From Thermoprotei archaeon (GTDB lineage: Archaea; Thermoproteota; Thermoprotei; Gearchaeales; WAQG01), in contig JAVZOV010000002.1 in NCBI GenBank assembly GCA_038881895.1, forward strand, positions 98,961 through 162,960: a stretch of 64,000 bases of DNA, read 5' to 3'. The position numbers and the translations under genes were made by a program. The stretch's first letter is position 1. Every line of letters starts with the position of its first letter. Below are positions 9,316 to 17,856 of this stretch, in pieces. The notes below the pieces were generated by a model. The model worked only from the letters and a program-made list of their open reading frames with translations. It had not been told where the DNA came from and ran no database searches.

Positions 9316-10035
9316 TCATTGTTTTGAAAGTCTTAGTAATTCTTCTGCTAATCGGTTAACCACTGAATTAACGATTATTTCTCCGTGTTCTTTTAATGCT
9401 TTTTCTGGGTGTCCCATGGAACCTGTGGAAGTGTATTTTTTCATTCTTTTTACTGTATATAATGCGGTCTCTTCTCCATAATTCCCAGAACCCTTCATAA
9501 GCTCTTTTACAACTCTTTGATTTAGGGCATATGCTACTGCAGTTTCACTTTCATCAGCATGTGTTATTGGAGTACCATATATTGATTTAATAACATCTGA
9601 AACAAGATCCCACCAATTTAATGTATACACATTTAAGCCATATTCTAAATTGAGCTCTTGAATAGCGGCTCTTATAGCAGCAGTATTGCCGCCGTGTCCA
9701 TTAAGTATCAAAATTTTTTTAAAACCATGTCTTGAAAGACTTATACAGATATCTTTAATAACGTTGATAAGAGTCTCATTTTTTAAGGTTATAGTTCCTG
9801 GAAAATCCATATGATGTTCACTCATGCCATATGGTATTGGTGGTGCTATGAGAATTTTTAATTTTTCTTTAAGTGTCTCAGTAACGAGCTTAGAAATCTC
9901 TAATGCGGTATATGCATCATTATCCAATGGCAAGTGTTCTCCATGTTGTTCTGTTGAACCAATTGGTACGATTACAAAATCCACATTATTTACAATATCA
10001 GACACCTCACTCCATGTTAATTTCCCTAATAACAT
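9316..10035 (-). CDS. Creatininase/FAPy-deformylase (ArfB-like) family amidohydrolase
   Basis: 239 residues. The metal-binding signature GSTEQHGEHLPLDND (26-40) gives E29, H34 and D40; NGHGGNTAA has H114, and HADESET (159-165) gives the late Glu. These match the two-metal site of the creatininase superfamily. Archaeal members include ArfB, which removes the formyl group from a pyrimidine intermediate of riboflavin and F420 synthesis; other members are creatinine amidohydrolase and MftE. No flavin gene is adjacent, so the substrate stays open. Monocistronic, convergent with the EamA gene. Confidence 0.82.
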   Translation of the reverse strand: MLLGKLTWSEVSDIVNNVDFVIVPIGSTEQHGEHLPLDNDAYTALEISKLVTETLKEKLKILIAPPIPYGMSEHHMDFPGTITLKNETLINVIKDICISLSRHGFKKILILNGHGGNTAAIRAAIQELNLEYGLNVYTLNWWDLVSDVIKSIYGTPITHADESETAVAYALNQRVVKELMKGSGNYGEETALYTVKRMKKYTSTGSMGHPEKALKEHGEIIVNSVVNRLAEELLRLSKQ

Positions 10036-10102
10036 GTTAAATCACACTTTAACAAAACTCTAAAAATATAAAGGTGACCCTTAATAATGTGTTTTCATGA
10101 AT

Positions 10103-10795
10103 TTAGAGATTGGTTATTACATAAAGTATATCATCAAATTTCTTAACTATTATATCAGGTTTTATAGTTTCTATTTTTATACCGAGAACATCAGCATAAG
10201 TTTTTATTGATGGTTTAAAACCTCTGTCGATTAATATAGTTTTTAATCCAAACCTCTTTGGATAGTATACATCAAATACTGGATGATCACCTACCATGAT
10301 TTTAACGGAATTGTAATTAGGCAATCTATAAAATTTTTCACATGTTTTAATACATCCAACCTTATCAGATGTTATTATCATGTCAAAATAGTCTTTTAAC
10401 CTAAATGTTTCAATAATCCATCTTTGATACTTATAAAGTCCATTCGTAGCTAAGATCAGAGTATGTTTTTCCTTAAGATTCATAAGGACATCAATCGCAT
10501 TATCTAGTATTATTGCGTCACTTATATGCTTTTTAATTAAATCTTTAATGCTAATATTGTTTTTGCATCTAAATTTATGAGCTATCAAATTTACAATGAA
10601 ATCCCAATCAAATGCTCGCACATCATTATTTCTTATGAATTCTAAATGAATGCTCATCGCTTCTTGTTTTATTAAATCAAGGTTAACATTCGTAATCGAA
10701 CTTATTTTTTTATATGCCTCAGAGAGAGCAGTAGATACTGCATTATTTTTTATAATCGTATCATCAAGATCAATGTAAATGATTTTATCTTTCAT
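10103..10795 (-). CDS. HAD-superfamily hydrolase
   Basis: 230 residues from the ATG at 10795; a TTG 24 nt further upstream is possible but overlaps the TATA-like CTTTATTTT at about 10817-10827. HAD motif I is IDLDDTII (nucleophile Asp, general-acid Asp), motif II is LATNGLY, motif III is near TSDKVGCIK, and motif IV is MVGDHPVFDVYYPKRFGL. A helical cap lies between motifs I and II (C1 type). This fits small-molecule phosphatases such as phosphoglycolate phosphatase or pyrimidine 5'-nucleotidase. Substrate unknown. A second HAD gene lies divergently about 400 bp away but is not close in sequence. Confidence 0.8.
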   Translation of the reverse strand: MKDKIIYIDLDDTIIKNNAVSTALSEAYKKISSITNVNLDLIKQEAMSIHLEFIRNNDVRAFDWDFIVNLIAHKFRCKNNISIKDLIKKHISDAIILDNAIDVLMNLKEKHTLILATNGLYKYQRWIIETFRLKDYFDMIITSDKVGCIKTCEKFYRLPNYNSVKIMVGDHPVFDVYYPKRFGLKTILIDRGFKPSIKTYADVLGIKIETIKPDIIVKKFDDILYVITNL

Positions 10796-10867
10796 TGTTT
10801 TAATACAGAAAAAGCCCAAAATAAAGGTTACGCTAGTGAAACTTTTTACAAAGAATCTTATCTATTA

Positions 10868-11095
10868 AAGCTTTTACTCATATCTTCTGGTTTTGAGGGC
10901 CAATTCCTCCATCTCATAGAGCTCATAGGATTATGAGCTATGTTTATAGTTCCATTTAGGTCTTGATTGAAATTATATCTATGATTTTCTCAAAGAAATC
11001 ATTTGCCAATTCTTCAAGAATAATTATTTTGTTAATAAGTTTCTTTATCTTATTTAAGAGTTCTACAGAGTGCAGTGTGATTAATGTAATGTCTT
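10868..11095 (-). pseudogene. Degenerate tnpB (IS605 OrfB) fragment
   Basis: Reading the minus strand from about 11095 gives a basic helical run (NKIKKLINKIIILEELANDF) like the TnpB segment just before RuvC-II. After a stop and frame change comes DLNGTINIAHNPMSSMRW at about 10965-10905, which matches the last RuvC motif (D-L-N-G/A-x-I-N-I-A) at residues 308-316 of the intact TnpB at 41272-42324. Everything between, including the zinc ribbon, is missing. It fills most of the 390-bp gap between the two HAD genes. I read it as an old, internally deleted transposon remnant. Similarity is judged by eye. Confidence 0.5.
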
Positions 11096-11174
11096 ATTTC
11101 ATAAACCTAATAATTTTCGCTGTATAAAAATTCATAAAGTAGAATTTTTATATTAGAATCTCTTTTAAAACAAA

Positions 11175-11180
11175 GGAGGT
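11175..11180 (+). promoter_or_regulatory. Strong Shine-Dalgarno that decides the HAD start
   Basis: GGAGGT ends 8 nt before the ATG at 11189. An ATG at 11185 is 4 nt nearer but opens only an eight-codon frame that stops at TGA, so it would be a decoy or tiny overlapping ORF. Confidence 0.6.
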
Positions 11181-11188
11181 TATAATGA

Positions 11189-11884
11189 ATGATAAAATTA
11201 ATAAGCTTTGATGTATGGGGCACATTACTTAACTTACATATATTTTATAATGAAGTTGCAAAAGAATTCTCGCTTCTTACTAAAAATGATAATGTTAGTA
11301 CATTAAATATAATTGAAAATGCGTATGATAAAGCTAAAAATCTAAGGCGAGCAGGTAAATTCAGTGAGCATAATATATATGAAGAAAGTTCTAAATTTTT
11401 GGCTTCTAAACTCAATAGTTCTCCAAACATAGTTAAACGTGCATTTCATAGAGCCGCATTGACCGTTAATGTAGACGAGTTAGTTATGGATGATGCAAGG
11501 AATGTTCTCGAAGAAATAAGAAAGTTGGACATAAAAATTGTAACGTTAGGAAATACACTTTTCTGGCCAAGCTCTATAACGAGGATACTCTTAGAACGAA
11601 CACAACTAACTAATTACATAGATGATGAATTCTATTCTGATGAAATTGGCTTTTTCAAGCCAAAATTTGAAGCATTTAACACAATGCTTACTACAATGAA
11701 CGTCCCGGCATCACAAGCACTACATGTAGGAGATAGTTTGCATGAGGATTTCATTGGTTCAATTAACTCTGGTTTAAGAGGTGTCCTTATTGATCCTTCA
11801 GTGAGCGGTATTATAAAAGTATCTAAGTACGGTTTTATAATCCCTCAACTAAAATATGTTCTAAAACTTATATACGATGTCTAA
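11189..11884 (+). CDS. HAD-superfamily hydrolase, haloacid dehalogenase-like
   Basis: 231 residues. Motif I is FDVWGTLLN (in place of DxDxT the second Asp is Trp-Gly-Thr, the FDVWGTL form common in archaeal HADs). Motif II is VTLGNT, motif III is the Lys in GFFKPK, and motif IV is HVGDSLHEDFIG. A helical cap occupies about residues 15-95. The missing second Asp of DxD means it may not work by the standard phosphatase mechanism with Asp as general acid; this variant is widespread in archaea, and its substrates are mostly untested. Supported by the GGAGGT ribosome-binding site. Confidence 0.78.
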   Translation: MIKLISFDVWGTLLNLHIFYNEVAKEFSLLTKNDNVSTLNIIENAYDKAKNLRRAGKFSEHNIYEESSKFLASKLNSSPNIVKRAFHRAALTVNVDELVMDDARNVLEEIRKLDIKIVTLGNTLFWPSSITRILLERTQLTNYIDDEFYSDEIGFFKPKFEAFNTMLTTMNVPASQALHVGDSLHEDFIGSINSGLRGVLIDPSVSGIIKVSKYGFIIPQLKYVLKLIYDV

Positions 11885-11907
11885 TTATTATCTAATATTT
11901 CAGCTTT

Positions 11908-11946
11908 TTGCAACTAAAATCCTGTCCTTTCAACATGAAGAAGAAC
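11908..11946 (+). repeat. Solitary IS605-type left-end-like hairpin, degenerate
   Basis: GCAACTAAAATCCTGTCC followed by TTTCAACATGAAGAAGA closely parallels the minus-strand copy at 24112-24154 (ACAACCGAAAGCCTGGCC then TTCAACGTGAAGGAGA). Both resemble the left end of the miniature element at 35990-36222. No tnpB sequence adjoins it. Presumed relic. Confidence 0.4.
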
Positions 11947-12018
11947 GTTAAATAAATGCATGTCACGAGATGATCTGCTCTAAAGAATAGATGATTCATT
12001 ATGAAGTACTGAGATAAA

Positions 12019-12028
12019 AAATATATAG
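12019..12028 (+). promoter_or_regulatory. TATA box for the MscS gene
   Basis: AAATATATAG is centred about 28 nt before the ATG at 12053, consistent with a leaderless mRNA. Confidence 0.5.
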
Positions 12029-12052
12029 TGATTAATTTTAAATGAAATTGCC

Positions 12053-12646
12053 ATGACAACGATACACAAAGCAATTGGGAAAGTAATCTTTTATTTTATA
12101 GCAACCGCAATAATATTGTCATTAGTAAGCCCAATCTTAGGTTATGTAAAACCATTTTTAATAAATTACTTTGATATAACAACATATGCTCCATACATTA
12201 ACTCGATAATAATAGTTGTATTTGGTTATTTAATTGTGAATAATATAGCTGGTTTATTTTATGAGACATCAAAAGATAAAATAGGAGTGCATAATGCAAA
12301 TCTCATTAAAACTCTAATTAAGATATCAGGTATGGCCATTATTTTATCTATTTTGACTTCGGTGTTTAATGTCAGTGCATCAGCAGCTCTTACAATGGGT
12401 TCCTTTACTGGTCTAGTAGTAGGATTTGCCACGCAACAGGTTCTAGGACAGGCAATTGCAGGTATATTTCTACTATTTGCAAGACCATTTAAACCTGGTG
12501 ATAGAATAAGAGTAGCAGGGCAGAATGGAATTGTACAAGAGATTGATATAATGTATACTGTAATTCTTAGCGAAGATGGAAAAAATCAGATACTAATACC
12601 GAACGGAAGTGTAATAGGACAAGTAATAATTAAGAATATTCAATAA
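12053..12646 (+). CDS. Small-conductance mechanosensitive channel, short MscS type
   Basis: 197 residues. Three hydrophobic helices (about 10-32, 47-68, 83-105) precede the pore-lining TM3 region ALTMGSFTGLVVGFATQQVLGQAIAG, with the alternating Gly/Ala packing of MscS. The beta domain follows with ARPFKPGDRIRVAGQNGIVQEID and NGSVIGQVIIKN. It stops right after the beta domain, so it lacks the alpha-beta cage that encloses the cytoplasmic vestibule in E. coli MscS. The channel releases small solutes on osmotic down-shock. Short cage-less forms occur in archaea. Single gene. Confidence 0.85.
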   Translation: MTTIHKAIGKVIFYFIATAIILSLVSPILGYVKPFLINYFDITTYAPYINSIIIVVFGYLIVNNIAGLFYETSKDKIGVHNANLIKTLIKISGMAIILSILTSVFNVSASAALTMGSFTGLVVGFATQQVLGQAIAGIFLLFARPFKPGDRIRVAGQNGIVQEIDIMYTVILSEDGKNQILIPNGSVIGQVIIKNIQ

Positions 12647-12915
12647 CTTAATAATTAGAGTTCTCACAATGTTCTTAAGTTTAAAATTTATACATTATTT
12701 TTGTGCAGAGTCTTGTATCATTCATTAAAGCCAGGAAAAAGAAAAAATAATATAAAAAGATGATAATTATTCTTCAAAATGTTATGAAACTTTTGTTATT
12801 AAAAATTTCATACTTTTCTGTTACTAAAGGAATTATTATCTTTTTAATGGTAATGTTTTTATATTGTTCGTAAGGTTCAATAAAGTATTTAAGCAACAAT
12901 GTAAAATAATTATGC

Positions 12916-13572
12916 ATGGCAAAATCGGCATTATCATTATTAGCATTTGTTTTTTATTTAATGTTTTCATTTTATGTAAAAATAGTAAATGAACCTAATA
13001 TACCAGAAAATTTAGTTGTTTTTCAGTTTATTATCAGTAATAGGCTACAATATTTAAATGATTTCATGATACTATTAAGTAAGTATGGAAGAGAGTATTT
13101 TTGGACATTTGTGGTGATTTTATTATGGGTCTTTGGAAAAGAAAAAGAAAAGAAATCGAGCATATTAATGGCTTTGGGATTTATTATTGCGATCATTTTT
13201 GGTGAATTCTCTAAAATGCTTATTATGCAACCAAGACCTAGTGTATTATTTTACTTAATTCCTGAAAAATTAAATGATTATAGTTATCCGTCGGGACATG
13301 CACTGATAGTTGCTACTGGTGCAATTATAGCCTTATTAATGTTACCGTTATTCGTTTCAATTCCTCTTCTTATTGAAGCAATAGCTGTCAGTTATTCGAG
13401 AATATATATTGGAGTGCATTGGCCTATTGATATACTTGGAGGCTGGATTTTAGGAATTGCTATAGCATTATTTGCAGTATCGATGTATGAAAAAATAGAT
13501 CCGGTTTATAACTTATTAATAAAAACTTGGAATAAAATAGTAAAATTTATTCATTGGTCTATTTTTTCTTAA
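12916..13572 (+). CDS. PAP2-family (phosphatidic acid phosphatase type 2) membrane phosphatase
   Basis: 218 residues with about six helices. All three PAP2 motifs are present: KMLIMQPRP (K-x6-R-P), YPSGHA, and SRIYIGVHWPIDILGG (S-R-x5-H-x3-D). The active site faces the outside of the membrane. Archaeal members dephosphorylate isoprenoid diphosphates or lipid phosphates, for example dolichyl diphosphate recycling. ATG at 12916 sits about 26 nt after TATTTAAG (12886-12893). The 3' end overlaps the next gene by 14 nt in convergent orientation. Confidence 0.85.
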   Translation: MAKSALSLLAFVFYLMFSFYVKIVNEPNIPENLVVFQFIISNRLQYLNDFMILLSKYGREYFWTFVVILLWVFGKEKEKKSSILMALGFIIAIIFGEFSKMLIMQPRPSVLFYLIPEKLNDYSYPSGHALIVATGAIIALLMLPLFVSIPLLIEAIAVSYSRIYIGVHWPIDILGGWILGIAIALFAVSMYEKIDPVYNLLIKTWNKIVKFIHWSIFS

Positions 13573-13789
13573 CAACATCTAATATGTCATCCAACCATTT
13601 TTTCCTGACCATTTCTTCATAAATTTTCCAAATGCGTTTAACTGTTAATAAACCAATATAAAAACCCTTGTCCTCAAGTTTTTTATAAACGTGTTCAGGA
13701 AAATCATCAGGATGCTCTATGATATCTTTCGACAATACTTCAATAATCGCGTTTCTGACATCTGAGTTTCTGGGATACGATTTTTTCAT
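13559..13789 (-). CDS. Small hypothetical protein, possible winged-helix fold
   Basis: 76 residues, highly charged (start MKKSYPRNSDVRNAII; end DDILDVVKKK). The order helix, short helix, then GLLTVKRIWKIYEEM would suit a helix-turn-helix, but no family is recognised. A TATA-like ACATTTAAATT lies about 30 nt upstream of the ATG, and codon usage looks normal, which supports a real gene. The end overlaps the PAP2 gene by 14 nt. Confidence 0.5.
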   Translation of the reverse strand: MKKSYPRNSDVRNAIIEVLSKDIIEHPDDFPEHVYKKLEDKGFYIGLLTVKRIWKIYEEMVRKKWLDDILDVVKKK

Positions 13790-13966
13790 GAATAATTAAT
13801 ATGATTCCACAATTTAAATGTTATCTTTTAAAACAATTAAAAAATAAACAGGAAGCTCTTAATCCAAGATTCGCAGAATTTAATAATGAAATATTAACAT
13901 TAAAAATTGTTTTTCTCTTAAATATTCTGATAAAAAATATATATCTTTGAATCGATTGAATACTTG

Positions 13967-15682
13967 GTGTCTGAGTTGTCAGAATTTGATGTTATAAATT
14001 TTGTGCTATCTAAACCATGGGTTAAAAATTATGATCCTGATGTACCATCAGAGATTGATATACCAGAAAAACCTCTTTACTCATTGGTTGATGAGGCGGC
14101 AGAATTACATCCAGAAAGAATAGCAATAATATTTTTTGGCAAGAAAATCACTTACAAGCAACTTAGAAACATGATTGATAGTTTTGCACATGCATTGCAA
14201 GAACACGGTGTGAAGAAAGGTGATGTAGTGGCTTTATTACTCCCTAATACACCACAATTTGTAATATCATATTATGCTATACTGAAAATTGGTGCCGTTG
14301 TTACACCTATAAATCCTCTTTATAAATCAGCAGAAATAAAAAGACAACTACTTGATAGTGGAGCAGAGACGATAATACTACTTGATATGCTCTATCATGA
14401 ATTCGAGACTATTAGGCATGAGGTAAAAGTAAAAAGAATTATAATAACCAGCATAAAAGACTTTCTACCATTCTTTCTAAAACTGTTATACCCACTAAAG
14501 TATAAAACACCTAAGATAAAATTTGATCAATACATTTATCATTTTTTGGATTTTCTTAAGTATGCACCTGAGCACAAAGCCGTTGAAATAAACCCTAAAG
14601 AAGATATTGCAGCATTAATGTATACTGGTGGTACGACGGGAGTGCCAAAGGGTGCTATGTTAACACATTACAATCTATTATCTAATGCGCTTCAGATCAA
14701 ATACTGGTATAAGCCTAAAATTGAACCAATGGTAGTGCTTTCGCTTCTTCCATTTTTCCACATCTATGGTCAGACAGCAGCTATGAATTATGTCTTTGTA
14801 CATAGAGGTACCATGGTTATTCTTCCGAGATTTGATATTACTGATGTATTCAAAAGCATCAGCAAATACCATGTAACGATTTTTCCTGGCGTTCCGACAT
14901 TATACATACAAATTATAAACTCTCCATTAGTAAAGAAATACAAACTAAGTACAATCGAATCATGTATTAGTGGAGCCGCACCATTACCTATCGAAGTTCA
15001 AAAAAAGTTTGAGGAGCTTACTGGAGGGAAATTAAGAGAAGGTTACGGTCTTACTGAGACAAGCCCTGTAACTCATGTAAACCCAATAATGGGTAAATTT
15101 AAAGTTGGTTCTATAGGTTTACCGTTACCTAATACCTTCGCAGCGATAGCGGATGTTGATGCTAATAAGCTATTACCTCCAGACGCCGTAGGTGAATTAG
15201 TAATTTCAGGTCCTCAGGTTATGAAAGGTTATTATAATTTGCCGGAAGAGAATGCTAAAGTGTTTTTTGAATTAGGTGGAATTAGATGGTTCAGAACTGG
15301 TGACATAGCGAAGATGGATGCAGAAGGATATTTCTATATTGTTGAACGTAAAAAAGACTTAATAAAATATAAAGGTTATTCAGTTTATCCAAGAGAGGTT
15401 GAAGAGGTTTTATATCAACATCCTGCAGTTAAAGAGGCCGCTGTAATAGGTGTTCCAGATCCTGAAGTTGGTGAGCAAATTAAAGCGTTTGTAGTGTTAA
15501 AGGATGATTTTAAAGATAAAGTGAAAGAAGAGGAAATCATAAAATTTATGAAGGATCGCATTGCACCTTACAAATATCCAAGAATTATTGAATTTAGGGA
15601 TTCATTGCCTAAGAGCGTAGTTGGTAAGATATTAAGAAGAGAACTTAGGGAGGAAGAAATAAAAAAGGTTAAAGAGAAATAA
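13967..15682 (+). CDS. AMP-forming acyl-CoA synthetase (long-chain fatty acid-CoA ligase family)
   Basis: 571 residues from the GTG at 13967, which lies 26 nt after TATATAT (13937-13943). The P-loop-like YTGGTTGVPKGA (about residues 218-229), the adenylate motif GYGLTETSP, FRTGDIAKMDAEGYFYIVERKKD and the C-terminal catalytic lysine in PKSVVGKILRREL are all present. The enzyme activates a carboxylic acid with ATP and CoA to an acyl-CoA. It is full length for the class. It could feed the acyl-CoA dehydrogenase (30590-31777) and ETF (51315-53036) genes elsewhere in the window. Chain-length preference cannot be read from sequence. Confidence 0.87.
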   Translation: MSELSEFDVINFVLSKPWVKNYDPDVPSEIDIPEKPLYSLVDEAAELHPERIAIIFFGKKITYKQLRNMIDSFAHALQEHGVKKGDVVALLLPNTPQFVISYYAILKIGAVVTPINPLYKSAEIKRQLLDSGAETIILLDMLYHEFETIRHEVKVKRIIITSIKDFLPFFLKLLYPLKYKTPKIKFDQYIYHFLDFLKYAPEHKAVEINPKEDIAALMYTGGTTGVPKGAMLTHYNLLSNALQIKYWYKPKIEPMVVLSLLPFFHIYGQTAAMNYVFVHRGTMVILPRFDITDVFKSISKYHVTIFPGVPTLYIQIINSPLVKKYKLSTIESCISGAAPLPIEVQKKFEELTGGKLREGYGLTETSPVTHVNPIMGKFKVGSIGLPLPNTFAAIADVDANKLLPPDAVGELVISGPQVMKGYYNLPEENAKVFFELGGIRWFRTGDIAKMDAEGYFYIVERKKDLIKYKGYSVYPREVEEVLYQHPAVKEAAVIGVPDPEVGEQIKAFVVLKDDFKDKVKEEEIIKFMKDRIAPYKYPRIIEFRDSLPKSVVGKILRRELREEEIKKVKEK

Positions 15683-15709
15683 ATAACATTAGGGAGTTAG
15701 TTTCCATAG

Positions 15710-15985
15710 TTATTGTGCTTTTTTCCAAGTTTCAATATTCAATGTTTCATATTTCCATTGTACTTCTCCATTAAGGACTTCGTAGTCTATTTTTATCCTA
15801 ACTACATCACCTTTATCTATCTTTCGTTTTATGATCTCATCTAATAATTTTTGATTTAATATTGCTGCACCTCTAATTGCTGCTGCTACATCTAATCCGA
15901 CACTTTTAGCCTGTGCTGCCATTACATTTCTAACTTGCTTGGCGTACGCACCTGCTATTACAAGGCCTGTATTCATTGTAGGCAT
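15710..15985 (-). CDS. Small archaeal protein, DUF2258-like
   Basis: 91 residues (start MPTMNTGLVIAGAYAKQVRN; middle KRKIDKGDVVRIKIDYEV). The pattern 'M-P-T-x-N-T-G-L-V-I-A-G-A-Y-A' and the end 'E-V-x-x-G-x-x-x-W-x-x-x-T-L-x-I-E-x-W' agree with the conserved archaeal family DUF2258 as I remember it. Function is unknown to me. A very strong ribosome-binding site (AGGAGGGTGG at about 15991-16000) precedes the ATG, so it should be highly translated. It is divergent from cdvB, and a palindrome lies between them. Confidence 0.7.
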   Translation of the reverse strand: MPTMNTGLVIAGAYAKQVRNVMAAQAKSVGLDVAAAIRGAAILNQKLLDEIIKRKIDKGDVVRIKIDYEVLNGEVQWKYETLNIETWKKAQ

Positions 15986-16095
15986 TTTACCACCCTCCTA
16001 ATTTTAAATTGAAAGTTATTGATAAACATGTCGTCTTTTATTAATTACTTTTTAATTTTTCTAGAACAATAAACATTCTATGTGGTTATGTAGAA

Positions 16096-16119
16096 TATAC
16101 TGTGACATGTCGCAGTATA
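16096..16119. promoter_or_regulatory. 24-bp near-perfect palindrome upstream of cdvB
   Basis: Centre GACATGTC (16104-16111), flanked by ACTGT/GCAGT arms and extended by TAT/ATA. Only one base pair (16103/16112) breaks the dyad. It lies immediately upstream of the cdvB TATA box (16124-16135). A second ACATGTCG occurs at 16026-16033, nearer the divergent DUF2258 gene. Best read as an operator shared by the two promoters. Confidence 0.5.
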
Positions 16120-16123
16120 ATTC

Positions 16124-16135
16124 CTATATATAAAA
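16124..16135 (+). promoter_or_regulatory. TATA box for cdvB
   Basis: CTATATATAAAA is the best TATA match in this region. Transcription should start near 16155, leaving a leader of about 40 nt that includes a weak GGTGA ribosome-binding site before the TTG at 16194. Confidence 0.5.
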
Positions 16136-16193
16136 CTAACTTAGACTTTTTATGTAAGTAAAAAGAAATATACTTAGAGACTGGTGAAATCCA

Positions 16194-16769
16194 TTGTCTG
16201 ACGTAGATCTAAAAGATAAAATTCACGAAGTAAGTCAAGTGCTTCGCTCACAAATTAGAAAACTTGATGAAAACTTCAAAAAATTAAAAGAGAGACGTAG
16301 TAAAATGTTTAATAATGTTGTAGATGCTGTACTGAAAAATGATATTGAAAGAGCAAGAATCTACGCGAATGAAGTAGTAACTATAGAACGTTTTAACAAA
16401 CTAGTTGAGCAAAGCAAAATTGCATTAGAGTCAGTGGTCACTAGATTAGAGACAATTAGTGATATTAATGATTTCATGTCAGTAATACAACCCATAACAA
16501 GTGTAATCAGGGGTATACGTGATAAATTGAGCAATATAGTTCCAGAGATAAGCAGAAATATTGATGATGCATTGGGAGCACTTAACAACATTTACACAGA
16601 ACTATCAGTAAAGACAAATATAACGATGGGCGACTTCCAAGATGTAGCAGCTGAAGAAATTATGAAAGAGGCTAAAAGCTTTGTGGAGGAAAGATCAAAG
16701 AAGACAACGGAGCCTCAAAAGGAGAAAAAGAAAAAAGAATCTTCATTAGAGGGAGAATCACAACATTAA
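16194..16769 (+). CDS. cdvB: ESCRT-III/Snf7-family protein (CdvB-like)
   Basis: 191 residues. The basic N-terminal helix pair (KIHEVSQVLRSQIRKLDENF, then KKLKERRSKMF), the following helices to about residue 150 and a charged, disordered tail rich in Lys/Glu (155-191) are the layout of Snf7/ESCRT-III. Archaeal CdvB polymers remodel membrane at division and vesicle release, driven by the AAA ATPase CdvC (Vps4). No MIM2 (RxxPxLP-like) motif or winged-helix tail is seen, so this resembles the CdvB paralogs rather than CdvB itself. cdvA and cdvC are not adjacent; mevalonate kinase follows. TTG start with a weak GGTGA. Confidence 0.72.
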   Translation: MSDVDLKDKIHEVSQVLRSQIRKLDENFKKLKERRSKMFNNVVDAVLKNDIERARIYANEVVTIERFNKLVEQSKIALESVVTRLETISDINDFMSVIQPITSVIRGIRDKLSNIVPEISRNIDDALGALNNIYTELSVKTNITMGDFQDVAAEEIMKEAKSFVEERSKKTTEPQKEKKKKESSLEGESQH

Positions 16770-16824
16770 AAATTAATTAAAGAAAATAATTCATATCAAA
16801 TAAAAATCATCTGGAGGTAGAAAA

Positions 16825-17817
16825 ATGGTTATTGCATCAGCACCAGGTAAAGTAACTTTATTTGGGGAACATGCGGTTGTTTATGGTGAACCGGCTATAG
16901 TAATGGCAATAAATAAACGCACTTACGTAGAAATGAAAGCAAGGGAAGATTCTAAAATCCGTATTAATGCACCAGATATCATAATAAGGGGTATCACATT
17001 AACGTTTGATAATAACACATTCTCAATAGAAAGTGATTCAGCAAAAATACTTTCAGAATTGAGTTATGTAACAAAGGCCATTGAACTTGTAGTAAAAAAG
17101 ACTAACACTTTCAAAGGAGTTGACATAAAAGTATGGTCTGAAATGCCAGTTGGAGCAGGATTAGGTACGTCAGCATCAATAGCGGTTGCTACAATCAAAG
17201 CCTATAGTGAGATCCTAGGTTTAGAATTAAATGAAAAGGATATAGCATTCTTAGGCTGGCAAACTGAACTAGCAATACAAGGAATAGCAAGCCCCATGGA
17301 TGCTACTATCACAACTTATGGAGGCATAATTCAAGTACAGCTAATAGACAATAACATTGCCATAGAAAAAATACGCACATCAACTAAACTACCAATAGTA
17401 ATTGGATATATACCAAGAGAATATAAAACAAAAGACATGGTTATTAAAGTTAAATCATTAAAAGAAAAATATAACAATGTGATAACCCCCATCATTACAA
17501 CTATAGGTAACATAACCAGAAAAGCAAAGCAGGCCCTTGAATATGGAAACCTAGATGAAATTGGAGATCTCATGAACATCAATCATGGTCTACTTGAGGC
17601 TTTGGGAGTATCAACAAAACAATTAAATGACATGGTATATGCGGCTAGAAAAGCAGGAGCGCTAGGATCAAAACTAACAGGTGCTGGTGGAGGAGGATGC
17701 ATAATAGCATTGGCATCAAAACAAATCGAAAATGTTACTTCGGCGATAAGATCAGCAGGAGGACAAACTTTAGAATCAGGCACATCAGAAAAAGGCATCA
17801 TAATAACTAACGAATAA
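16825..17817 (+). CDS. mvk: Mevalonate kinase
   Basis: 330 residues. GHMP-kinase motifs are complete: APGKVTLFGEHAVVYGEPA (6-24; motif 1), PVGAGLGTSASIAVA (ATP-binding motif 2), SPMDATITTYGG (catalytic Asp region) and KLTGAGGGGCIIAL (motif 3). The enzyme phosphorylates mevalonate with ATP on the route to archaeal isoprenoid lipids. ATG with a good GGAGG ribosome-binding site at about 16812-16816. It follows cdvB by 55 nt in the same direction. The ubiA-family gene at 19601-20521 uses products of the same pathway but is on the other strand. Confidence 0.92.
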   Translation: MVIASAPGKVTLFGEHAVVYGEPAIVMAINKRTYVEMKAREDSKIRINAPDIIIRGITLTFDNNTFSIESDSAKILSELSYVTKAIELVVKKTNTFKGVDIKVWSEMPVGAGLGTSASIAVATIKAYSEILGLELNEKDIAFLGWQTELAIQGIASPMDATITTYGGIIQVQLIDNNIAIEKIRTSTKLPIVIGYIPREYKTKDMVIKVKSLKEKYNNVITPIITTIGNITRKAKQALEYGNLDEIGDLMNINHGLLEALGVSTKQLNDMVYAARKAGALGSKLTGAGGGGCIIALASKQIENVTSAIRSAGGQTLESGTSEKGIIITNE

Positions 17818-17856
17818 ATTATAGTCACTAAGTAATATGTACATAATTAGATACTT

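Noticed and set aside
11185..11211. ATG closest to the GGAGGT site before the HAD gene
   Set aside because: It opens only eight codons before TGA; the ATG four bases later gives the full HAD protein.
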